A stretch of 12,803 bases of DNA from an uncultured Oscillibacter sp. (GTDB taxonomy: Bacteria > Bacillota > Clostridia > Oscillospirales > Oscillospiraceae): positions 1 through 12,803 of the forward strand of contig CAJUJW010000069.1 of NCBI GenBank assembly GCA_910586735.1, written 5' to 3'. The position numbers were made by a program, and so were the translations under genes. The notes under the pieces are model-generated. The model had not been told where the DNA came from. It worked only from the letters and a program-made list of their open reading frames with translations, and did not search any database. Below, piece after piece: positions 6,509 to 12,803 of the stretch (within the stretch, counting starts at the first letter, position 1; the number at the start of each line of letters is the position of its first letter).

Positions 6509-6537
6509 ATGGTATCACATTCCGTCTTTCCCGTCAA
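6509..6537 (-). promoter_or_regulatory. Promoter of the lipoprotein gene
   Basis: On the minus strand: -35 TTGACG (6532-6537), a 17-bp spacer, -10 TACCAT (6509-6514) with TG in the extended -10 position. It lies just after the metK terminator and makes the lipoprotein gene independent of metK, although both are on the same strand. Confidence 0.72.
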
Positions 6538-6541
6538 GGGC

Positions 6542-6572
6542 AAAAAGGGGACGTGGTTTTCACCACGTCCCC
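6542..6572 (-). terminator. Intrinsic terminator of metK
   Basis: Perfect 11-bp stem (6547-6557 with 6562-6572; GGGGACGTGGT on the minus strand) around a GAAA tetraloop, followed on the minus strand by TTTTT (6542-6546). It begins 33 nt after the metK stop codon. Confidence 0.93.
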
Positions 6573-6605
6573 TCTCATCGTCTCTCCCTGTAAGGCAAAA
6601 CACCT

Positions 6606-7793
<1,188 letters not shown>

Positions 7794-7807
7794 AGCGTAC
7801 TCCTTTT

Positions 7808-7822
7808 CGCCCCGCCGGGGCG
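7808..7822 (-). promoter_or_regulatory. GC hairpin abutting the metK ribosome binding site
   Basis: CGCCCC-GCC-GGGGCG (7808-7822) is a perfect 6-bp stem with a 3-nt loop, ending three bases before the AAGGAG (7801-7806 region) of metK. It would sit immediately 5' of the ribosome landing site in transcripts that escape the riboswitch terminator. It could tune translation or be an accident of high GC. Confidence 0.3.
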
Positions 7823-7886
7823 GCGCGCCTGTTTTCTCCCGCGCGCTGGGACGATTTTTGGCCGGCTTGAACGGGCCCTGGAGGGC

Positions 7887-7922
7887 AAAGAAAACCGCGC
7901 GTTTCGGCGGCGAAACGCGCGG
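7887..7922 (-). terminator. Riboswitch-controlled terminator in the metK leader
   Basis: A perfect 12-bp stem (7895-7906 with 7911-7922; CCGCGCGTTTCG on the minus strand) with a 4-nt loop, followed on the minus strand by TTTTCTTT (7887-7894). It lies 16 nt after the SAM-I aptamer and about 95 nt before metK: the expected OFF structure when S-adenosylmethionine is bound. The 5' arm can instead pair with the aptamer 3' segment at 7950-7959 (CGTTTC with GAAACG, then GCC with GGC across one bulged base), a plausible antiterminator. Confidence 0.92.
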
Positions 7923-7938
7923 GAAGGGTTCCTCTCGC

Positions 7939-8037
7939 TCCTCATCTCTCGTTTCCGCCGGATTTGGCACCTTTGCAATTGCAATGCAGGTTGCCGTGGT
8001 TTCATCGGGCCGTTCCCTCCGCCACTCTTGATAAGGA
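7939..8037 (-). promoter_or_regulatory. SAM-I (S-box) riboswitch aptamer
   Basis: Ligand-binding RNA that senses S-adenosylmethionine. On the minus strand it shows the S-box signatures in order: P1 5' arm TCCTTATC (8037-8030), AAGAGTGGCGGAGGGA, the GGCCCGATGAAACC kink and pseudoknot segment, CGGCAACC, a P3 stem (TGCATTGCAATTGCA region), AGGTGCCAAATCC, and the P1 3' arm GATGAGGA (7946-7939), which pairs with the 5' arm through seven Watson-Crick pairs and one G-U. P4 is very short (TCC-GGC-GGA). The class and its control of methionine and SAM genes in Firmicutes are established. Placed between the metK promoter and a terminator, it is predicted to switch metK off when its product is abundant. 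Confidence 0.96.
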
Positions 8038-8052
8038 TATTTACTTATCTTC

Positions 8053-8080
8053 ATTGTATCAGGTCCTGCCGGTTTGTCAA
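8053..8080 (-). promoter_or_regulatory. Promoter of the metK riboswitch transcript
   Basis: On the minus strand: consensus -35 TTGACA (8075-8080), a 16-bp spacer, -10 TACAAT (8053-8058) with TG in the extended -10 position. Transcription would start near 8046, nine bases before the aptamer P1 stem. Confidence 0.88.
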
Positions 8081-8143
8081 GGGTCCCGGCCCTTTTTTTC
8101 GCCGGAATTTTTTGCCCCCGGCGGCATTGTTCAAAAAATGTTG

Positions 8144-8172
8144 GTGACTTTTTCCTGGGAACAGGGTATAAT
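8144..8172 (+). promoter_or_regulatory. Promoter of the four-gene envelope operon
   Basis: Perfect -10 TATAAT (8167-8172) with a weaker -35 GTGACT (8144-8149; four of six bases match) at 17-bp spacing. Transcription would begin near 8179, about 35 nt before the first start codon. No other promoter or terminator is seen until 12345, so all four genes downstream probably depend on it. Confidence 0.75.
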
Positions 8173-8213
8173 GCTCTTTGCACTCGAACGCGAAATTTTA
8201 GGAGGGAGCTTCC

Positions 8214-9083
8214 TTGAGAAAGCTGAACAGCGCCATGGAGCGCTTCGCCATCCGGCACCCGGGCTTCGGCGTCCCCAACCTCATGCTGTACATCGTCATC
8301 GGAAACGCCGCCGCCTTCTTCCTGCTGCGCATGACCGGCGGGCAGGCCATCCAGTTCTTATACTTCGACTGGGCCCTGGTCCTCCGGGGGCAGATCTGGC
8401 GGCTTCTAACCTTCATCTTCGTGCCCCAGAGCCTGGACCCCTTCAGCCTGATTCTCTCGTTGTACTTCACCTGGTTCATCGGCTCCATGCTGGAGCGGGA
8501 GTGGGGCACGCCGAAGTTTAACCTCTACTACCTCTCCGGCGTGGTCCTCACCATCGTCACCGGTATCGTCAGCCACTACGCCTTTCACTACGGCATCCTG
8601 ACGGGGACCTACTACGTGGGCATGTCCATGTTCCTGGCCTTCGCCGCCCTCTACCCCGACGCCCGGCTGATGCTGTTCTACGTCATCCCCATCAAGGCCA
8701 AGTGGCTAGCCCTGGCGGACATCGCCCTCTTCGCCGTGGATGTCATCGCCGCCCTGCTGCGGGGAAGCTGGCTCAGCGCCCTGCTGCCCGTGGTGGCCCT
8801 GCTGAACTTCCTGGTCTTCTTCTGGTGCGAGATTGTGGACCAGATCGACCGGCAGAGGGGCTACTCCCGGCACAGGAACTCCCACCAGACCATCCAGTTC
8901 AAGTCCGCCGTCCGCAAGCAGCGGAAGAAGGAGGCCCAGCAGGGCTACCGGCATAAGTGCGCCGTCTGCGGCCGGACGGACACGGACTACCCGGACCTGG
9001 AGTTCCGCTACTGCTCCCGCTGCGCGGGCTACCACTGCTTCTGCCAGGACCACATTTTCAGCCACGAGCATTTCAAGGAGTGA
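8214..9083 (+). CDS. Rhomboid-fold membrane protein with Cys/His-rich tail, probably not a protease
   Basis: 289 residues. The TTG start at 8214 is supported by AGGAGGG (8200-8206) seven bases upstream; the next in-frame ATG (8235) has no ribosome binding site. About six membrane segments fill residues 20-205. The rhomboid family pattern is recognisable in WFIGSMLEREWGTPKFNLYY (87-106), which corresponds to the loop-1 to TM3 region. The protease residues are not in place: the serine region reads GMSM (136-139) instead of GxSG, no His occurs after it until residue 220, outside the membrane, and the usual TM2 HxxxN is absent. A basic linker (about 215-243) leads to a cytoplasmic tail rich in metal ligands: Cys249, Cys252, Cys267, Cys270, His274, Cys275, Cys277, His280, His284, His286, compatible with one or two zinc sites. 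It would often be annotated as a rhomboid protease; a non-catalytic relative that binds a partner protein fits better. It is the first gene of the four-gene operon. Confidence 0.85.
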   Translation: MRKLNSAMERFAIRHPGFGVPNLMLYIVIGNAAAFFLLRMTGGQAIQFLYFDWALVLRGQIWRLLTFIFVPQSLDPFSLILSLYFTWFIGSMLEREWGTPKFNLYYLSGVVLTIVTGIVSHYAFHYGILTGTYYVGMSMFLAFAALYPDARLMLFYVIPIKAKWLALADIALFAVDVIAALLRGSWLSALLPVVALLNFLVFFWCEIVDQIDRQRGYSRHRNSHQTIQFKSAVRKQRKKEAQQGYRHKCAVCGRTDTDYPDLEFRYCSRCAGYHCFCQDHIFSHEHFKE

Positions 9084-9088
9084 ACCGT

Positions 9089-10957
9089 TTGAAACATCTC
9101 GCCCTTCCCCTCCGCCGCCTCTCCCTGCCCCTCAGCCTGCTGGCGGCGGTCCTGCTGACCGGCGGCGTCACCCTTCTGGCCCTCTGGTGTCAGCCAAACT
9201 CCTTCCGGGTTTTAATATCCGGCTTCCTCCGCCAGCCCCTGCTGATCGTTCTGAACGCCCTGCCCGTGGGCCTTTTGATCCTGGCGGCGGCGGCCCTGTT
9301 TCGGAACGTCTTCCTGGGTGCGGCCCTGGTGAACTTCCTGGTGTGCGCGCTGTCCATCGCCAACCGGGTGAAAATTGAGGTCCGGGACGAGCCCGTATTC
9401 CCCCGGGACTTCGCCCTTTTAAAAGAGGTGGGCAGCGCCCTGGAGAGCTACGACATCCGCTTTCCCCTCCCGCAGATCGGGGCGGTGGTCCTGGTGACCG
9501 CCGTCCTTGCCGTCCTGGGCCTCCTGTTCAGAAGCGAACCCTTCCCCCTGGAGCGCCTCCGGGGCTGGCTGGGCAGCCTCCTGGGCTTCGCCGCCTCCCT
9601 GGCGGTTTTGGCGGGGCTGATCCTCACCGTCTGCGCCTCCAAGGACCTATACCAGTCCTTCAAGGTCAGCAACGCCGAGTACGTCCCCGCCGTCTTCAAC
9701 GACCTGGGCTTTCCCTACGCCTTCTGCCACCACTTCACCACCTATCTGGTGGACCGGCCCGAGGGCTTCAGCCGCGCCATGGCGGAGTCCTGGGAGACCG
9801 GAGACAAGTCCGGCCAGGGAAAGCCCGTCAGCGTGGTCATGGTGATGAACGAGGCGTTCTCCGATATCACCGACGCGGATGTGTTCCGCTATACAGAAGA
9901 GAACGACCCCCTGGCCAACCTCCACGCCCTCCGGGAGGACCCCCACGCCCTCAGCGGCCACGTGGCGGTGCCCGGCTTCGCGGGAGGCACGGCGAATACG
10001 GAGTTCGACGTGCTGACGGGCATGCAGACCAACGCCCTTTCCGCCTCCACCACCTCCGCCATGCGGGTGGTGAACCGGAACCTGGACAGCCTTTTCCGGG
10101 TCTTCGGGAACGACGGCTATGAGACCTCCTTCTACCACCCCGGCGACAACTGGTTCTACAACCGGGAAAACGTCTACCGCTGGTTCGGCGCGGAGGAGAC
10201 CCGCTTTGTGGGGGACATGGAGTCCCCGGAGTACAAGGGCCGCTGGGTCACGGACGGCTACGCCGCCGGCCTCATTGAGGAGGCGTTCGAGGCGGCGGAG
10301 GCCCCGCTTTTCCACTTCACCACCACCATCCAAAACCACATGTCCTACACCGCCGACAAGTACGGCCCGGACTACGAATTCCCCCCCACGGGCGTCCCCG
10401 GCCTCTCGGAGGAGGTGGAGGCCCTCCTCAGCGTCTATGTGGAGGGTGTCCGGGACGCGGACGCCATGCTGGGCCGCCTCTGGAAATACTTCGACGGACG
10501 GTCCGAGCCCGTGGTGCTGGTCTACTTTGGGGACCACCTGCCCTACCTGGGCAACGACATGCTGGGCTACAAGGAGCTAGGGCTGGACGCGGCCGCCCCG
10601 GAGGGGGAACAGCGGGACCCCTTCTCCCCCTACAAGACCCCCTACGTCATCTGGGCCAACGAGGCGGCGGCGGAAGCCCTGGACTGGGACCGGGCCGTGG
10701 AGGCCCTGGACCTGCCGGAGTCCATCTCCGCCTGCTTCCTGGGGACCGCCGTCCTGGAGCTGACGGGCCGGGGGAACGAGAGCCCCTGGTTCTTCTTCCT
10801 CAGCGAGCTGCGCCGGGAGCTGCCTGTGGTCCAGAGCGGCCTCTGTCAGCTCTTTGACGGCTCTGTCACGGATGAGCTCACGGTTGAACAGCGGGAGCTG
10901 GTCCAGCAGTGGCGGCGCTGGAGCTATTACAAGCTCCAGTACAAGGAGGTCCCATGA
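9089..10957 (+). CDS. LtaS-like phosphoglycerol transferase / sulfatase-superfamily membrane enzyme
   Basis: Integral membrane enzyme of the lipoteichoic acid synthase type, 622 residues, which in known members transfers glycerol phosphate from phosphatidylglycerol to a growing polymer or glycan outside the cell. The TTG at 9089 is chosen because AAGGAG (9075-9080) lies eight bases upstream; the GTG at 9080 falls within that site. Five membrane segments (about 13-33, 51-71, 73-91, 130-147, 159-182) precede an extracellular alkaline-phosphatase-fold domain. Its metal and catalytic residues match LtaS: Glu255 (MVMNEAFSD), Thr301 in GGTANTEFDVLTG as the nucleophile, His417 (TIQNHMSY), Asp482-His483 (VYFGDHLPY). 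The C-terminal 60 residues extend past the domain. It begins five bases after the rhomboid-like gene stop and overlaps the next gene by ATGA. The acceptor (lipoteichoic acid, glycolipid, protein or other) cannot be read from the sequence. Confidence 0.93.
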   Translation: MKHLALPLRRLSLPLSLLAAVLLTGGVTLLALWCQPNSFRVLISGFLRQPLLIVLNALPVGLLILAAAALFRNVFLGAALVNFLVCALSIANRVKIEVRDEPVFPRDFALLKEVGSALESYDIRFPLPQIGAVVLVTAVLAVLGLLFRSEPFPLERLRGWLGSLLGFAASLAVLAGLILTVCASKDLYQSFKVSNAEYVPAVFNDLGFPYAFCHHFTTYLVDRPEGFSRAMAESWETGDKSGQGKPVSVVMVMNEAFSDITDADVFRYTEENDPLANLHALREDPHALSGHVAVPGFAGGTANTEFDVLTGMQTNALSASTTSAMRVVNRNLDSLFRVFGNDGYETSFYHPGDNWFYNRENVYRWFGAEETRFVGDMESPEYKGRWVTDGYAAGLIEEAFEAAEAPLFHFTTTIQNHMSYTADKYGPDYEFPPTGVPGLSEEVEALLSVYVEGVRDADAMLGRLWKYFDGRSEPVVLVYFGDHLPYLGNDMLGYKELGLDAAAPEGEQRDPFSPYKTPYVIWANEAAAEALDWDRAVEALDLPESISACFLGTAVLELTGRGNESPWFFFLSELRRELPVVQSGLCQLFDGSVTDELTVEQRELVQQWRRWSYYKLQYKEVP

Positions 10958-11469
10958 AGGCCCGGCCCCTGGCCCTGTGCGGCGTGCTGGCGGCCCTGGC
11001 GGCGGCCCTGCTGTGCATGGGCGGCATGATTCCCGGCATGGTTTTCTGCGCCCCCATTCTGGCCATGGCCGTGCTCCTGCCTGCCCTGGAGGAGCTGGGC
11101 CCCAAGACCGCCGGAACGGTTTACGCCGCCGTGTCCATCTTGGGTCTGCTCCTGTCCCCCAACCGGGAGACGGCCCTGGTGTACGTCTTCTTCGGCTGGT
11201 ATCCCATCCTCCGGCCCAAGATCGCCGCCCTGCCCTCCCGCCTCCTGCGCCTCCTGGCCCGGCTGGCGGTGTGCAACATCGCTGTCCTGGTGCTCTATGG
11301 GCTGGTCCTGCGGCTCATGGGCCTGACGGCGGACCTGCTGGAGTCCGTCTGGTACTTCAACGCGGCACTGCTGGCGGCGGGGAATCTGGTGTTCCTGCTG
11401 ACGGACGCCACCCTGGCCCGGCTCACCAATATCTGGCACTGGAAACTCAAGAAATATCTCTATCAATAA
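10954..11469 (+). CDS. Multispanning membrane protein of unknown function
   Basis: 171 residues, almost entirely hydrophobic. I do not recognise a named family. The ATG at 10954 overlaps the preceding stop (ATGA), with AAGGAGG (10943-10949) four bases upstream, so it is translationally coupled to the LtaS-like gene. Five or so membrane segments: about 6-24, 26-45, 50-66, 99-121 and 130-149, with a short basic C-terminus ending WKLKKYLYQ. The first helix contains LAALAAALLCMGGMIPG and the third is followed by SPNRETALVYVFFGWYPILR, a pattern shared with small clostridial membrane proteins. The size and layout resemble the substrate-binding S subunits of ECF transporters, or the DUF2232-like group, but no diagnostic motif confirms either. 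Its coupling to an envelope enzyme suggests an accessory, scaffold or lipid-handling role (inference). Confidence 0.85.
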   Translation: MKARPLALCGVLAALAAALLCMGGMIPGMVFCAPILAMAVLLPALEELGPKTAGTVYAAVSILGLLLSPNRETALVYVFFGWYPILRPKIAALPSRLLRLLARLAVCNIAVLVLYGLVLRLMGLTADLLESVWYFNAALLAAGNLVFLLTDATLARLTNIWHWKLKKYLYQ

Positions 11470-11483
11470 TATGAGGTGATATC

Positions 11484-12341
11484 ATGAAAACCGCGCTGGT
11501 CCTGGAGGGCGGAGCCCTGCGGACCATCTACTCCTCCGGCGTGTGCGACGCCTTTCTGGACGGGGGACTCCCCCTGCCGGACTACACCCTGGGCGTCTCC
11601 GCCGGCATTGCCTACGGCGTCAGCTACCTGTCCCGGCAGAGCCGCCGGAACCTCCAGCTGGTCTGCCGCTACGCCAACGACAGACGCTATATGGGCTTCC
11701 GCAACCTGGCGAACCCCCAGAACCGCTCTTACTTCGGCCTCAAGTTCGCCTACGAGACCATCCCCAACGAGCTGATCCCCTTTGACTACGATACCTTCGC
11801 CGCCTACCCCGGCCGGGCGGAGGCGGTAGTCACCAACGTGAACACCGGAGAGGCGGAGTATTTCCCCGTTCCCCGGCGGGAGACGCCCAACCTGGTGCTG
11901 GAGGCCACCTGCGCCATCCCGCTGATGTTCCCCGTCATCGAAATCGGCGGCCAGCCCTATCTGGACGGCGGCTGCGCCGACGCCATCCCCTGGCGGCGGG
12001 CTCTCCGGGAGGGCTGCGACCGCATGGTGGTGGTGCTGACCCGGGAACGGGACTATTATAAGAAGCCCGGCCGGGCGGACCAGGCCATGGCCCGGGCCTT
12101 CAAAAAGTACCCCTGCTTTCAGGAGACCATGCGCACCCGGTCGGACCGGTACAACGCCTGCCGGGAGGAGCTGTTTGCCCTGGAGCGGCAGGGCCGGGCC
12201 CTGGTCATCGCCCCGGAGGACACCCTGGGCTGTTCCCGGACGGAGAGAAATCTGGACACCCTCCGGGCGCTGTGGCAGCAGGGCTATTTCGCCGGACGGC
12301 GGGAAATGGAGCGGGTTCGGGAGTTCTGGACGAAGGAGTAA
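11484..12341 (+). CDS. Patatin-like phospholipase family protein (YjjU-like)
   Basis: Serine acyl hydrolase, 285 residues, cytoplasmic or peripheral at the membrane, expected to remove fatty acids from phospholipid or another lipid ester. The ATG at 11484 has GAGGTGAT just upstream and follows the previous stop by 14 nt. The patatin elements are complete: the oxyanion loop LEGGALR (7-13), the nucleophile elbow GVSAG (37-41) with Ser39, and the dyad aspartate Asp161 in DGG (161-163). NLVLEATCAIPLMFPVIEIG (136-155) is the usual patatin core between them. The rather short N-terminus and the C-terminal region with MERVREFWTK match the YjjU-type bacterial branch. It is the last gene of the operon and ends 4 nt before a strong hairpin terminator. 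Substrate unknown; its position after an LtaS-like enzyme, which in LtaS would release diacylglycerol, is suggestive but not evidence. Confidence 0.94.
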   Translation: MKTALVLEGGALRTIYSSGVCDAFLDGGLPLPDYTLGVSAGIAYGVSYLSRQSRRNLQLVCRYANDRRYMGFRNLANPQNRSYFGLKFAYETIPNELIPFDYDTFAAYPGRAEAVVTNVNTGEAEYFPVPRRETPNLVLEATCAIPLMFPVIEIGGQPYLDGGCADAIPWRRALREGCDRMVVVLTRERDYYKKPGRADQAMARAFKKYPCFQETMRTRSDRYNACREELFALERQGRALVIAPEDTLGCSRTERNLDTLRALWQQGYFAGRREMERVREFWTKE

Positions 12342-12374
12342 AAAACGGAGCGGCTTTTCAGCCGCTCCGTTTTT
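12341..12374. terminator. Bidirectional terminator between the patatin gene and pta
   Basis: Stem ACGGAGCGGCT (12345-12355) with AGCCGCTCCGT (12360-12370), 11 perfect pairs around a TTTC loop, flanked by A and T runs that extend the symmetry (12341-12344 with 12371-12374). It ends the plus-strand operon with TTTTT and can also end pta, where the minus strand reads TTTTTT after the stem. The region between here and the pta stop shows nothing else. Confidence 0.93.
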
Positions 12375-12393
12375 CGTTCTCTGAAAGTCTGGC

Positions 12394-12803
12394 TCAATCT
12401 TCACACAGGCCCGCAGTGATGATGGCCATGGAGTAGACCTCCTGGGCGTTGCAGCCACGGGAGAGGTCGTTAATGGGGGCGTTGAGGCCCTGGAGAATGG
12501 GGCCGTAGGCGTCGAAGGAGCCCATGCGCTGGCAGATCTTGTATCCGATGTTGCCCGCGTTGATGTCCGGGAAGATGAAGGTGTTGGCCTGGCCGTGGAC
12601 GGGGGAGTCGGGGCACTTGGTCTTCATGACCCGGGGGGACACGGCGGCGTCGAACTGAAGCTCGCCGTCCACCACCACGCCGGGGAGGGAGAACTTGGCC
12701 TTTTCGCAGGCGTTGTGCATTTTGTCCACGTCCTCGCCGGCGCCGGAACCGTGGGTGGAGTAGCTGAGGAAGGCCACCTTGGGGTCGATGCCGAAGGTCC
12801 GGG
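12394..12803 (-). CDS. pta: Phosphate acetyltransferase (phosphotransacetylase), C-terminal part
   Basis: Enzyme that converts acetyl-CoA and phosphate to acetyl phosphate and CoA, feeding acetate kinase to make ATP in fermenting bacteria. Only the last 135 residues are in the window; the frame stays open to the right edge. They cover the family C-terminal hallmarks: RTFGIDPKVAFLSYSTHGS at the edge, VVDGELQFDAAVSP, ANTFIFPDINAGNIGYKICQ and GPILQGLNAPINDLSRGC. A full enzyme has about 330 residues. An internal GTG (complement of 12775-12777) should not be taken as the start, because conserved sequence continues upstream of it. An acetate kinase gene often accompanies pta and may lie beyond the edge or elsewhere. 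The high confidence applies to the family; the upstream part is not visible. Confidence 0.95.
   Translation of the reverse strand, partial: RTFGIDPKVAFLSYSTHGSGAGEDVDKMHNACEKAKFSLPGVVVDGELQFDAAVSPRVMKTKCPDSPVHGQANTFIFPDINAGNIGYKICQRMGSFDAYGPILQGLNAPINDLSRGCNAQEVYSMAIITAGLCED

Noticed and set aside
8101..8135. CGCCGG / CCGGCG arms around a T-rich loop between the metK and operon promoters, considered as a terminator.
   Set aside because: Only six pairs with a 12-nt loop and no following U-tract. The position between two divergent promoters gives a terminator nothing to end.
8957..9088. An N-terminal extension of the LtaS-like protein in frame with 8957.
   Set aside because: It overlaps the end of the rhomboid-like gene in another frame, has no ribosome binding site, and reads as low-complexity Leu/Pro/Arg. 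AAGGAG plus TTG at 9089 explains the start.

Overview
The window looks like chromosomal DNA of a high-GC Gram-positive anaerobe of the class Clostridia, probably a gut Oscillospiraceae relative. The basis is strong AGGAGG-type ribosome binding sites, sigma-A-like promoters (several with a TGn extended -10), a SAM-I (S-box) riboswitch before metK, intrinsic terminators with U-tracts, Gram-positive lipoproteins, an LtaS-type enzyme and strongly GC-biased third codon positions. No mobile element, CRISPR array, tRNA or rRNA is visible. The taxonomic guess is an inference.

Layout. (1) 1-3072, minus strand: the livK-livH-livM part of a branched-chain amino acid ABC importer operon, running off the left edge inside livM. 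livK has its own promoter, and two hairpins separate it from the permease genes. (2) 3126-5055, plus strand: a divergently transcribed transmembrane chemoreceptor with an extracytoplasmic CZB (zinc-binding) domain, ended by a strong terminator. (3) 5057-6537: a 60-residue acidic protein (minus), a GNAT acetyltransferase (plus, divergent from it) and an unknown lipoprotein (minus) whose stop codon lies 3 nt from the GNAT stop. (4) 6542-8080, minus strand: metK with a complete regulatory leader, comprising an extended -10 promoter, SAM-I aptamer, intrinsic terminator and ribosome binding site. (5) 8144-12374, plus strand: a compact four-gene operon with its own promoter and terminator, encoding a rhomboid-fold membrane protein that lacks the protease dyad and carries a Cys/His-rich tail, an LtaS-like phosphoglycerol transferase, an unknown multispanning membrane protein and a patatin-family lipase. 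(6) 12394-12803, minus strand: the C-terminal third of phosphotransacetylase (pta), running off the right edge.

How the genes work together. The liv genes import branched-chain amino acids. metK makes S-adenosylmethionine and is predicted to be shut off by its own product through the riboswitch. The four-gene operon is the most likely place for undescribed biology: every product is predicted to be in or at the membrane, or to act on lipid, and the genes are translationally coupled, which suggests an envelope-lipid or anionic-polymer module. Reading the metK frame upstream of 7793 would run through the riboswitch, so the start given here matters.
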